Positions 10,739-22,342 of a stretch of DNA of 64,000 nt are shown one piece after another. Location: NCBI GenBank assembly GCA_016169945.1, contig JADLSH010000393.1, positions 6,217,501 to 6,281,500 of the forward strand, written 5' to 3'. Each line of letters begins with the position of its first letter. The stretch's first letter is position 1. Source of the DNA: Trachythela sp. YZ-2020. Lineage: Eukaryota > Cnidaria > Anthozoa > Malacalcyonacea > Clavulariidae. Under the pieces are notes generated by a model, which had not been told where the DNA came from, made no database searches, and saw only the letters and a list, made by a program, of their open reading frames with translations. A program made the translations under genes and the position numbers.

Positions 10739-12239
10739 CATTATACAACGTAAAAGGGTAAACAATGATGATACGTTTCGAATTTTTGTTAACCATTAGG
10801 GCAAAACACTTCTTTCTTGGAAGGTAAAACTGTTGGTAAAACTGTCTGGCTTAATTGTCGAAATAAATGGAATTTATCAAAACTTACATTTAAAAGACTG
10901 GTCTCTCCACACTGTGTTAGTAAGTTTACAACAGCTTCATAGTTGCTTAATGCGTTAATTTCTTCATATTCATGGGCATCTATTATCTAAAATTACACAA
11001 ACAAGGGTTTTCTTCAACATTAGAATATTTGACGAGTACTCTAAATTTACAAGGTGAAGAAATGAAGGTGGTATCATTTAATTTTAAAACGTGTAGGCGT
11101 GTAGCAGCTTATTGTTTTCAATTTTTACGAATGCACAAACATACAATATAGAATGAATTTATCACAAACCTGCAGGACAACATTTCTTGCAGATGGATCA
11201 GGAATGTCCCATGCATCACTGTATGCCATTGCACACATGATATCTGCAGTAACAAGATAGTAGTAGCATGGGCTAGCCATGAAGGGAAATCCAGGACCAC
11301 CTTGCGCAATTGAATGAGCAATCATTTTCCCAACCATTTCCAGTAATCCACTCATAATAACGTGTGGTCTGTAGGTTGGAACTCTTCTGTCGACTTCTCC
11401 TTCAAACAGTATCATCAGTTTTCCCTCAGCTAATCCTTCAAATAGATCAGAGAAGAATTGGCGCAAAACGCCCCCACTGTCTATTGCTGGCTGTGACGTA
11501 TACGCAATCCGAAGAGGGCAATGAGGATCAAAATTAATGGATTTATAATATGCGATGGCATCGTTAATGATATCATCTGGATCAACTTCAAGCTTTTTCT
11601 TTCTTCCGGTCAACTTTTTTCCCACAGTCTTGATTACATCGGCCAGTGATGGATAGACATTTTCTTCTTGGACACTACTAGACTCATCAACCAGGGCATC
11701 TGCTGCTTCTTCGATGTTGCCATATTGTGATAGAGCACTGTCAATGTCTTCGACATTAATAAATGGTAACATTTCGCCAAGCCTTCACCTGTCACTTGAA
11801 ATATTAGATAGAGAAGCGCTAGAGACTGTATCTGAAGAGTGGTAATGCCCAAATGTGTCATTACGGTCATCATTCGAGCTGCTCGCAGAAGTTGTACCTC
11901 TGGGTGTATTAGACAAAGAAAGTGGTGGTGGTGGCAATGGTTCATCATCTTCACTACTGCTGATATCTTGTGGATCAGGATTCAGTTCTATTATTTCTCG
12001 GTCAATGTTCAGACGTACGTAGATCTTACCTTGGCCACATAACTCTTTTAGATGCTTGTAGTCCCACTTAAGAGATTTGTTAACCACTGGAGTGGTGACC
12101 TTGTTGCGATCTCGCTTTACAAAATCGAAGTGATCCGATTTTATAAATGGGAACCGCTGTTTGAATACCTATCATAAAAAAGTATTTTAAACACATTTTA
12201 CGTACAGATAAACAATTATACCACCTGAGAATGAATTAA

Positions 12240-12877
12240 GGTGGCTCCATAGTGTGAAAACACAAGATTGAGACCCAGTTTCTTATCTTCTTTTACATTA
12301 ACTTTTCTTTCAAAGAATGAAACCAAATATATTTTGTACAACAAAAAATGGCGTAACTGTGGTTGCTATGACAACAATGACGTTTCAAAATGCAGCCCAT
12401 TTGGTCACAGACCCCATTTTTTGTTTTTCTAAAACGTTTCCATGAACATAAGCAGACAATAGAACAAATTTTCAGAAATTCTGTGGATCCAAAATTTTTG
12501 AAATGTAACTTGCATGATTATTTGGTGTAAAAATTCTTTAGATACACAGATTTTTTTTAAATTTGGTCTATTGACTGTTTATAGTGCAGATAGAAGATTA
12601 TATATTGTGGTCGCCAATATATTTTGGGAACAATATAATTAAAACTGGTGTAAAACACAAATATGCTGCCATTTTGAAACGTCATTGTTGTAACATTGCT
12701 GGCCAACCACAATTTAATACACCATGTTTCAACGTTTTGTCAAATTCTCCAAGTGACCTGTTGTTCTACACAAGACATGTAGTTTCATTCTTCTAACGTA
12801 AGGTTAATGTAAACAAATTGGGTTTGAACCTTGAATTTTCACACTTTATAAGAAACTACAGGGTATACGGAGCCACC
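12240..12877. mobile_element. TTAA-flanked MITE in a HECT-gene intron (638 bp)
   Basis: Ends GGTGGCTCC and GGAGCCACC, flanked by TTAA at 12236-12239 and 12878-12881. Subterminal segments are also inverted (GTGTGAAAA, GTTTCTTAT, TTTACATTAAC in both arms). It lies in the long intron between HECT exons 1 and 2. No coding capacity. Confidence 0.75.
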
Positions 12878-14089
12878 TTAACCTGTGCCACAGACACGAA
12901 AATTGCTATACTGTAAATTAGTATCTTTCTCACATATTTGTACAGCAAGTTTGTGCCACAGAAAATATAGTTTTCATTTTAATCTGGATGTAGGCAATTC
13001 CTACAGGGGGCAAATATTATAGAAAATGTGCCCCAAATGGATTTAGGCAGTATTCCTTTAACATTTCCTTCTCATGGAGGGGAGAGGCATTGCTGGGAGA
13101 AGCTCCTGTGGTTCAAAGACATGGAATAAAAAGATATTGTACAAAAAAAAGTTTGACTGGTGCTGTGATTTAAATATTTTTACACCCAGTTTTTCATATG
13201 AGATGATATTGGAAAAACTCAGGAAGAAATGTACATTTGGAGCAGTATTAGTGGCAAGTTAACACATTTATAAGTGTGGGTACATAATTAAATAAAATAT
13301 GTCTTTGCAGGAGGTGGTGGTCATATAGCAAGATGATCCATGCATTCATTTATAATCATAAGAATTAATTTTGGCAACCTGCAATACCCCTAGTAGTGCC
13401 AACTGAAATTGTTGAAATATTTTACCTCCGTAATACTTTCTCTAATTTCAGCTTCTGTTTGTCCTGTACCAATCTCAATGTAACATTTCAGTAATACCAT
13501 TCCTTCCTTCATTGAGTAATCAGGGATATAATTATCTGGACCTTTGTGATGATCCGCAGGCATATCAAGGAGATGGACAGCTTTTGGATAGAACTCTTGT
13601 TGTATTTTTTTCTGTTTACCTTTTTTCAAACGCCACGGGTGATGACTTGTAGAAGACCTCTTACTACTTGTTACGACGGTTGTTGGGCGGCCAGTTGAAT
13701 AACCAGCTGAATGACCACCTGAAATGCTTGCAGACGTTCCAGGACTACTTGAGAATACAGACTGTGTGCTACTAGCCGGAGCAGGCAGTGAATTCGCAAC
13801 ATCTCGGCTGGCTGATCTTGCAGAACCTGCAATAAGATCTCTTGTCCGTGCCAGTAAGTTTGTATTTCCATTGCAACCAGAACGCTGAAGTTCCATTTCG
13901 CTCCGAACACATTCACGAACTAAATTCACAAGTTCATGTTGATTTGACTGTTCTTGGGATCTACGACTTTGCTGACTCTCGTCCGCCATTTTGGATTTAA
14001 ATTGGCGCGACCGCGCGAAATGGGGACTAGTCCCGTTTTGTTGAATAAATATTTTTTGTGTGTCCGGGAACTTGAAGTACATTTCGCGT

Positions 14090-14317
14090 TTATATATTCA
14101 ACCGTTTAGGATATTTAGTTGGATAAATACCTGGGCTTCAATGAATTATTGCTTTCTTGAAGTTGAAAAAATATTTGTTTTGCTTTTTGAATAAAAATGT
14201 GGACAATTGAAGTTGAATAAATGTTCGTTGTTGAATGCGAATACGTATCGGTAGTATAGTGTTTTTTGTTGAAGTTAAACAAATATATGGCTTAAATATG
14301 ACTATTCAAGGTTGAAA
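14090..14317. other. AT-rich spacer with recurring GTTGAA motifs
   Basis: The spacer between the HECT gene start and the integrase gene end holds many copies of TTGAAGTTGAATAAAT-like words in degenerate arrangement. It would contain the HECT promoter if the gene were active; no clear TATA box could be assigned. Confidence 0.35.
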
Positions 14318-15547
14318 TTAAATACAATATGTATAGGGTTGAATGCAAATAGATGTTGTTGAATTTTGCAACAAAACGCCAACCATATCTCTCCAGTTTT
14401 GAGGCTTACTCAGTTCACATTGCTCCATAACATAAACAAAGTATTCTAGGTACTCATTTGCATCTTCTCCAATAACATGGTTTTCTTCCACATGCTGACA
14501 CTGAATTTCACTTATTGGTTCTAGGTAATTCTCTGCACCATGTATTTCAGGCAAAAAGAATAATTCATTAGGTCGACCAGCAACAGATTCATGTCGGGAA
14601 CTACGGATGTAATGTGAATTCCAGAGATCTTTGACATGCTCTAAATCTTGTTCAATAATATTGGCAAAGCAAAACCAAAGGCATTCCATCTCAATTTCAT
14701 TTCCACTATTGCATATTGAACGTTCAAACAAGTCTTTGAAAAAGTTCATCCACCATGTCATTCTGTTACGCCTAAAGAAGGACCACCACTCCTCAATTCT
14801 CTGGTTGTGTTGTGAGGTTCCATAAATGTGAGAACTCATATGATCTGTAAACCAGCATTGTGCTGCTGCTACTAAACCATTCTCTGTGCCATAGTCTGTT
14901 CATACTTTTTGGGGACAACCACCCAATTCTCTTACTGAATCAAGGTAAAATTTCAGTTTCACTTCTGGATTATTATTTGATCTTGAAAGCTTTAACCAGA
15001 TCATTTTGCGGCTGAACCCATCAATGCAGCCATGGATGGGAAACCCAAACGGCTTAAGTTTGTCGTATCCATCCAGGTGCCAACAAAAATTAGGTCCTGG
15101 GTTAACATATGAACGTTGTTTTAGTCGGTGTGTGCGCCTTTCCTGACAACCATCAGGATCTAATTCTCTGAGTGTGCTCGCAACTGTACTCCTTGGAATC
15201 ATAAAACCTTCACAGCAAAGCATATGCCACATGCTTCTGTAGCCTGACATGCAGCCAGGACCATCTATCTCCCGCTGTATTCTGGCTCTTACTTGATCTT
15301 CGTCAAACTCTATTGATTTTCTTCCCAAACCTAGGATCTTCAGACGGTTTTTTAGAGTTCGTAAACACATTGTAACACCATGAAATCTACGTAAAAATTC
15401 CAGTATTACACTATATTCATAACCTTGTGAAAAATAATAATTTATTTGAAGTTCTTCAGTGGGAAGTTTCACGCCACAATGACAGCAAAAATTGTCATAT
15501 AACGCCACATTTTCATGACATGCTTCGCAAGACAATATGGATGCCAT
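14318..15547 (-). pseudogene. DDE integrase-core transposase, one nonsense mutation
   Basis: Reads from MASILSCEACHENV (15547) with a zinc-ribbon-like C-x2-C...C-x2-C at residues ~7-27, then a helical DNA-binding region and an integrase core. The first catalytic Asp is in FCWHLDGYDKLKPFGFPIHG, the second in TDYGTENG directly after the only stop (TGA at 14900-14902), and the Glu in SQHNQRIEEWWSFFRRN. The stop stands where family members usually have Arg (RTDYGTEN), so a CGA to TGA change would explain it. The chain otherwise continues to 14318, about 410 residues. Similar proteins are common in cnidarian and fish genomes; membership of the IS3EU-like group is possible but not established here. 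It is related to the orphan exon at 8495-9052. Confidence 0.78.
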
Positions 15548-15830
15548 AATTGAATTTCCATCATGTTTCTTTAAATAATAGACACCGGCTAAATAATTCT
15601 GACTACCTGTTACCAGCAATCGTGAGTGAACTTCTATATGAAACTTCTAGATGAAGATTTGCGTCTTAAATATATAGACGACTTCTATAATATTTAAATT
15701 TATACATATACTAGTTTAATACAACTTCAGCTCACGATCCAACATTCAAAGATTTTTTACTAATTATCAATATTAAATGAAGTATTTCTATACATTTCAT
15801 ACTATTACCGCTGACCGCACGGTTTACAAT

Positions 15831-16118
15831 TTCGGAGTGAGGAATTTGAATTCGGAGTGAGGAATTTGAATTCGGAGTGAGGAATTTGAATTCGGAGTGA
15901 GGAATTTGAATTCGGAGTGAGGAATTTGAATTCGGAGTATGAATTTGCATACGGAGTTTGAATTTGGAGTACGAATTTGAATTCGGAGTGAGGAATTTGA
16001 ATTCGGAGTGTGAATTCGGAGTGAGGAATTTGAATTCGGAGTGAGGTATTTGAATTTGGAGTGATGAATTTGAATTCGGAGTGAGGTATTTGAATTTGGA
16101 GTGATGAATTTGAATTTG
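15831..16118. repeat. Minisatellite, 20-bp unit x ~14
   Basis: Unit TTCGGAGTGAGGAATTTGAA, perfect in the first copies, degenerate with shortened units between 15935 and 16020. Open frames through it are repeat artefacts. Confidence 0.93.
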
Positions 16119-16740
16119 ATTTCTAATTAATTGTTGATGTTGCACTTGTGGGCCACCGTATAAATTAGTTTTTGAAATGAAATCAGTTGAAAATATACAA
16201 ATTCTCTCGCGTGAAACGATTTCACTTTCCTTTTAAGTTGGAACTTTTTGATAGCATAAAATATAGGATATTTTAATTGTAAAAAAATGAAAATCTATGT
16301 AAATAAAACAACATTCTTACGGCTATATCAACAATTTAATATAAGAAACTTGCCATATTTTTTCGACCATCTATCTCTATTTATCCTTTTTTATAAAGTA
16401 TAAACGATAAATTTGTTCCCCAGCTTTTCCTGAAGTCCCAAAAAGCTATTTATAAGTTATAATTCAGACTTACTGATATGACTTACTCATGTTTTTCTAT
16501 AATTCGCTCATTCCACTCCTAACAAAGATTAGTGAGATGACCACCCATCACTCCCATCACACCCATGAAACATAGCCATGCGCCCGCAAAACTTGATGAA
16601 CTTTGGATTTCCCATTGCTTTCCTTTTTTCCGGGTGTAAATATCCGCGCGGAATTAGTACCCTCGCACGGCGCTTCGCGCTGGCTCGGGGATTACTTCAT
16701 TAGTGTGTACCAAAGATTCAAATTTTCGCACTGGATTAAT
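16119..16740. other. Non-coding stretch
   Basis: No gene recognised. Near 16630-16660 the words GTGTAAATATCCG and GGAATTAGTACC occur; the same two words occur together near 63935-63961, indicating a dispersed repeat of unknown kind. Confidence 0.45.
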
Positions 16741-16859
16741 ATATACGATTGATCAAAATAACTAGTCATTTGCTTTCTAGAACCACTTAAGGTGGCAACA
16801 CCAATATTGCGACTTGTCCAAGTTATGGAAATTAGGCTCAACATGTTTGGAGACTTTTA

Positions 16860-17600
16860 GAAAGGATTTTCAAAGCAACTTACAAAACTCTCAGTCAGAC
16901 TTTTTGCTGATGACACCAATGTCTTCTACTCCAGTGACAATGCTCAAGATGTAGCTAAAGTTATGAACGAAGAATTTCTTCAAATCCTTGACTATTGTTC
17001 AGCTAACAAACTAGCTATTAACTTTAAAAAAACTAATTATATGATCATTAGCTCACATAAAAAACAAATATCAAATGTTAGAATTCATCAAATACCTAGG
17101 CGTTTATATTGATAAACACCTGAAGCGGAGCCAGCAAATAAATCACATAAAAAGCAAATATCTAAAAACACTGGTATCCTTAACAAATTGCGATATTACG
17201 TGAACCTACAGATGTTGAAACAACTCTATTATTCTCTAATTTATCCATATCTTAACTACGGAATAATGAGCTGGGGAAACACATACTACCCATTTATCCA
17301 AAATTAGCACTGCTCAAAATAAATGTGTACGAAACATCTTCTTTGCACATAAAAGAGAAAATGCCAGTACCTACCTCAATCTATTAGGAATACTCAACGT
17401 TGACAATGTTTTTAAATTGAAAATTGCAATTTTTACATATAAAATCCTAACAACCTAATTCCATCAGTTTTTGCAAGCTCCGTATCCATTGCATCTACCT
17501 GTCACTCGTATAGATTTATCTACGATAAAACATGTTCAGCCATTATACATCTGGTTTGATTAGACTCTGCGTCATGAATCCCTCGCTATTCAAAGATATA
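16860..17600 (+). pseudogene. 5'-truncated LINE reverse transcriptase fragment
   Basis: Opens with RLFADDTNVFYSSDN (palm FADD motif) and INFKKTNYMIIS. After frameshifts comes LKQLYYSLIYPYLNYGIMSW, the conserved region after the palm in CR1/Jockey-like RTs. The rest is full of stops. The 5' end, including endonuclease and RT fingers, is missing. Confidence 0.78.
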
Positions 17601-17635
17601 AACCTGAACTTAATCATGGAATTAATATATTGCAT

Positions 17636-17810
17636 AAAGCTCGCTGGCAAGTCAAGCGATTGGCGGTAACACGTTGGCTACCTCGTTGCCTTCTGCTTGG
17701 ATTAAATAAAGCTCGCTGGCAACTGAAGCGATTGACGATAACACGTTGGCTATCTCCTCGTCTTTCTCGTTTTAATAAAGTCCTCTGACGAGTCAAGAGA
17801 TTTTCGCTGT
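17636..17810. repeat. Tandem repeat, ~70-bp unit, about 2.5 copies
   Basis: Copies start at 17636, 17708 and 17777, each with AAAGCTCGCTGGCAA-like starts and a GATTGRCGRTAACACGTTGG core; the third is partial. No coding function is recognised. Confidence 0.75.
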
Positions 17811-19946
17811 TCTCGCAAGTCATTTTCATCGTATAAAACGCGACACAAACGCGGCGCTTCTGTACTAATATTCTGTTTACGCTCTACTGATCTGATGCAA
17901 TTTTCTCTCTGCGTGGCATCATGGTGGCATTCATGCACGAGCCAATCATTGAATTCAGCAGCGTGTTGTTCACGTGCGGGTCACATCACCTTAGGCAACC
18001 TTGCTCTGAACCTTTAATCATTTCCATATTTAGATTTTAGAGAGCCAATCACTGTAACAGTTGTTTGACCGGTTGCGGTATATAAATATAAACAACCGCT
18101 CATATTTGCCCCGTCCTTTTAAAAGTTAAAACTGCCAATGCCTTATACTGCGATAGACGTCTATGATAATTGAAACTTTGCTTTTAGTAAAAAAAAATTA
18201 TTTGTAATCTTGAGAGAGGACAAAGTTATCGAGGCAATGAATGTTGTGGATGAATAGTTGCAGACTTGCAGTAAATATTACGTTGTCGTTGTGTACTTGT
18301 GTTGAAAGAAAAACATTCGTTAATCGTTATGTTTATGACTTATACTCAGTATTAAGTTATAGAAGGAGTAGTACATGTATGATATATTTAGTTTTGTAAA
18401 TATTACAGGGTTCATATTATTATTAAATGTTGTGTTGAAAATTTTGTTTACAGTAATATGACTCTACTGTATATGTCTGTACTCTATAATTCCGGACTGT
18501 CACTTCAAATTTTGCACATGGGTGGCTATCATATATTAGCCCAAGTTAAGTAAGTCCAAGTCGGAAATCTGAATTGTTTGGTGAAATAGTATAAAAATTA
18601 AGGGTGTATAGTCGGCCACTGCCTTCAACTAGAACACCCACACAATTTTTAAGGGGATTTTTTCAAAGCGGAAATTCTGTTTAACTTTCGTTTTCCTAAC
18701 AATGTCAATGCATATAAACAGTACTGTTGTTTACGTTCACACTTCAAACGTAATTATTTATATCACAGAAAATCAGAATTATACATCCCAATCCAATTAT
18801 ATCCCATCAATTTAAGGTATACTGTAAAGTTTAAATTAAAACGACTATTGGGACTGCAGGCTTTGCAGCACGTTTATACACGTATGATCCCATTTTATAC
18901 CATAGAGGTTATAATATAAATCGGATACTATAGTCTGCACTGTTTTGATAGGCAGCCATCGACTTGCACAAGTTTATTGACATTGGCATTGTCCCCATAG
19001 TTCATAAGGCTATAGTTGTATTTGCAATAATATAGCCTTTAAACTGCTACCACATTTACCTTCCTTATCATTTATATAATCTGCAAACTCGCATTTGAGA
19101 TACAGTCTTTAAATATTTTGTCATAATCATTAATCATATTCTCGAAAGCAAATGTCAAATAATAATGCTCGGGAAGCGAAAATAAGTGAATTTCTACAAT
19201 CCTTCCCGTGTATTATCCAGTACTGAAGGCACGTTGGTAAGTCAGTTATAATGACTGATTTCTCTCAGGTTCATCGACATATAGTTATACTATATATTGA
19301 TAATTTGATATAATTATGTCTTGTCGCTAGACTCGCTACACCGCACGTGTACGAATCTTGCAGTCACCTCGCGGCCACGCACTTGATAGCGCACGCGCAT
19401 TTGTGATTGCACAAAAAATCACGTGTTCCGGGGGAAAGTTCGCCAATTTAATGTCAATTCAACGTCTTTAGCAAATGTTTCAAGTTCAATATAAAGACTC
19501 TAATTCAGCATAGTTTGTGTAAAGTCGCCATAAGATCAAAATAATATTTAAAGAAAAATGTGAAGTCCTGTCTTGAAGGACTAAATCACTAAATGTTAAT
19601 GAATTTAAAAAGAAACATAAATTGTATGCACCCCCGGAAAGTTTACACTATGATTGAATGAATGACTGAATGACTGACTCGTTTGAATTTTCGCCACTCA
19701 CCACAATATTGCAAAGTTTCTAAGAAACTTTGCACTAAAAATGCACTGAATTTTGGGACAAAATTGGAGGAGAAAAGAACATTCTTAGCATTTCCCCTAC
19801 TTTACCAAGCGTGTGCCTCCTATTTACTAATTTTTACATGAAACAAAATCTTTATTATAGAGAACCACATAATTATATTAAATTTTAGAGAATGATAAGT
19901 AGTTTTTCTCTTAATATTCTAATAAGTATTGAAGTACTTTTAACCC
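17811..19946. other. Long non-coding stretch
   Basis: More than 2 kb of AT-rich DNA with no frame carrying a family motif, no tRNA-like fold and no further repeat noticed by eye. Confidence 0.5.
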
Positions 19947-20139
19947 AATTTCCATAACTTGGATGGGTTGCAAAATTGGTGTCGCCAACTTAGGTAACTC
20001 TACAATGCAAACCATTGGATATTTTGATCAGTCAAATAGCAATGTACTGGTATGATAGGATAGTTATTGCATCCAATATAAAAGCCTGAACCTCCCTTCA
20101 ACCTAACATAGTAATACTACAAAATATTGTGGGGGGATT

Positions 20140-20774
20140 TTTTCGTACACCCTGTATATGTTCTGTAAATATGTTAATTGATAGTTTTGGGCATATGAAA
20201 TAGAAGACCATTCCACTGATGTTTGCACCATACATGCAGCACTCATAGGTGTTGAATTTTTGCATTGTGTCATCACACCATGTGTATATGGTGCTAGAAA
20301 ATGTACTCGGAGAAGATAAGCAGGATCTCCATAGTATGCATTTTGTTGGAGAACATCTAACAGACCAGATTCTTCCTGCATAGCGGCATTGTGTCTCTCG
20401 CCCTCTACAAAAATATATATGGTCAACCGTGACCATGTGCAAGCAACAATTGTGTGCAAGGATATTATTTTAACTATCAACACAAAAAGCATGACACAGA
20501 CTTAACAAGGGTATATCAATCCTCTCAGTAGCTTGCATAATCCCTCCATCCCATCGCAAATGTTTCTCGGTTCACACTTGAACACTTGTGGTATTCTCAG
20601 GGCTTCTGCAAGTTGAGGCAAGTTGCTTTCCTCAAACCGAAATTCTGCCTTACACTCTGCTTTATCAATGTTGGCCAGCTCTAGGGAAGACATGATTTTT
20701 CGACATGTTGATAACATATAGCAAAGTAACTCTTCTTCATCCATTAAACCATCGTCATAGCTGTCTAATAACAT
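20140..20774 (-). pseudogene. PIF/Harbinger (HARBI1-like) transposase fragments
   Basis: Two exon-like pieces. At 20502-20774 the start LLDSYDDGLMDEEELLC and the later GMEGLCKLLRGLIYP match the N-terminal part of Harbinger transposases (the usual E-x-L-C-x-x-L-x-R-L-x-Y-P). At about 20140-20410, ESGLLDVLQQNAYYGDPAYL followed by a VEW motif matches the DDE C-terminal part, with the second catalytic Asp in GDPAY. An AG acceptor stands before the second piece. The middle of the protein, with the first catalytic Asp, is absent, so it is a relic. Confidence 0.78.
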
Positions 20775-20903
20775 CCTCTAAATGAAGCCATATTCTACTC
20801 TAAATGGCTTTTAAGTAAAAAGCAGAAATTATCAAGAAAGATAGCTTAATTTTGGTTCAAATTGAGGATTGCTTCGCGTGTTACTAAAAGATATAAACAA
20901 AAT

Positions 20904-20938
20904 CTCGACGTTTCGAGGCTAAAGCCCTTCGTCAGGAG
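20904..20938 (-). ncRNA. Hammerhead ribozyme motif (minimal, Penelope type)
   Basis: Minus-strand RNA reads CUCCUGACGAAGGGCUUUAG followed by CCUCGAAACGUCGAG. It holds both catalytic boxes, CUGACGA and GAAA, a short helix II hairpin (GGC/GCC), the very short helix III element ACGU, the cleavage triplet GUC, and a helix I start CUC/GAG. Such minimal motifs are known in Penelope-like elements and are thought to act as dimers. Helix II is imperfect here, so activity is uncertain. It lies at the 3' end of a Penelope copy on the same strand, which fits. Confidence 0.62.
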
Positions 20939-21594
20939 CAGTTAGTAGACAGATAAACACATTACATCAGCTTTTATAGCAACGCTATAAAAGCTGTCAC
21001 GTGAACAAAATATTAACCAATGAAAATAAAGTAGTCATAACAATCATAACAAAATAGAATTAGTATGTAAAGATATAGACTGCGTGCAGGCTTCGGCCCG
21101 ATTATAGGGTCGCTATAAATGCGCTATAAATGTCATACAAGGGAAGGGAAGAGGGGATATAGAGGAAAGTATATAAGAAGTATTTAAGAGAAAAGAATGA
21201 GCTAGATGAAGGAGAGGTGCTCATTGATACCATAAGGCTGAATGGTGCCAAGTTTAAAAATGAGACCCTTTTCTTGCTTCCGACGGGTATCATTGCCACC
21301 AATAATGGGATGAATGGCACATATTTTCATATCAGAAAAGGAGTGGTTGGCACTGTTGAAGTGCCTAGCAACCGGTTTGTTGTGCACATTGTTCTTATTG
21401 CTCAAAACCTATCGCCTAAACGTCTTCCAGTCTCTCCGATGTAGAGCAAGCCACATTTGCTGCAAGAGATGCAGTAAACGAGGTTGGAGGAGATGCACGT
21501 GAAACTGTGCTTGATGACAAACTGAGATTTTGGAGCCGAAATACAGGTGGCAGGGTTTAAATGCTTACAAGTGTAGCACTTAGCACAACCACTA

Positions 21595-22342
21595 GTCTAG
21601 GACCTGTATAGGAGTTTGTATGCGTTTCATTTAGCACAGGCAATCTCAACTGTTTTAGGGTAAAATGACCATGGCGGTCAACATGGCATATGTGCCAAAA
21701 CCTGAATCCGGGACGAAAGTCCTGAAAATGACCCCGCCCTGAAACGGCAGTGCCGACATAGCTCTAACTTCTGAAAAGCAGAAGTGACAGCCTTTCTGAA
21801 GTGCTTATAGTGTTTAGAAGGTTGCTTTTAGGGGTAGTTATTGGAAGGAAAAATTTGTCTAAGTATAATATTTTACAAGAAAATGACCATGCACCACCCC
21901 AGGTCAACTGCTAATTATCCATGAAATAACTAATATACCTGGCAGAAATTAAATTCTTATTTCCTAACAATTTTTATCATGGGATGAAAAACTATGCTTA
22001 ATTTAATATAATTATTGTAGATTTCATAAGGATTGACATTGTTTTGTTTAAATATAATACATTTTATTTCACGTACCTCCCACCAAAACACGATTTCAGG
22101 CATATTTTGCCGTCTTGTTTGCTTTTTATCGCCGAGTCTTGCAAGTATCATCCAATTGTTGTACTTTTACATAATGATAGATGGCTAAAGAAGATAGTCC
22201 CAATCGAAAAACTAGAGTAGTATAGTCCCACTTGAAAGGAAATAACCTCCCATAACAAATTTTACCATTCATTTTACCCTAAAACAGTTGAGATTGCCTG
22301 TGCTAAATGAAACGCATACAAACTCCTATACAGGTCCTAGAC
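21595..22342. mobile_element. 748-bp element with ~70-bp inverted ends, inserted in the Penelope copy
   Basis: Arms 21595-21665 and 22272-22342 are near-perfect inverse copies starting GTCTAGGACCTGTATAGGAG. TA stands on both sides (21593-21594 and 22343-22344), so a TA duplication as in Tc1/mariner is likely. Removing it reconnects the Penelope linker with its Cys pair. No transposase inside; a MITE-like passenger. Confidence 0.8.

Larger units (their letters stand above)
9848..13989 (-). pseudogene. HECT-domain E3 ubiquitin ligase gene, four exons, broken
   Basis: Exons read on the minus strand: 13426-13989 (start at MADESQQSRR), 11171-12168, 10888-10986 and 9848-10329, joined by GT/AG introns in phase. 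Exon 1 is Ser-rich and probably disordered. Exon 2 carries an acidic linker and then the HECT N-lobe (DPHCPLRIAYTSQPAIDSGG, then IAHSIAQGGPGFPF). Exons 3-4 give the rest and the C-lobe, with the likely catalytic Cys in SSTCTFTMTMPSNI (codon at 9953-9955). HECT ligases pass ubiquitin through this Cys to a substrate. Two lesions are seen: an in-frame TGA after SLSNISSDR (~11785) and a frameshift just before the catalytic Cys (~9975). The gene lies on the same strand as, and just downstream of, the DDE integrase gene. Confidence 0.8.
16749..20034. mobile_element. Possible 3.3-kb element bounded by diverged inverted repeats
   Basis: Arms 16749-16833 and 19947-20034 are inverted copies: TGATCAAAATA at the outside, GGTGGCAACACCAAT / GGTGTCGCC in the middle and TCCAAGTTATGGAAATT at the inside. 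The inner part matches better than the outer part. The interior holds a LINE scrap and non-coding DNA but no transposase. No target duplication was found. It could be one non-autonomous element or two inverted MITE copies. Confidence 0.45.

Noticed and set aside
15732..16145. Open frame with repeated Ser-Asn-Phe-Lys-type motifs
   Set aside because: It is only the translation of the 20-bp tandem repeat.
21957..22151. Small frame inside the 748-bp element as a gene
   Set aside because: No motif, AT-rich and within a MITE-like passenger.
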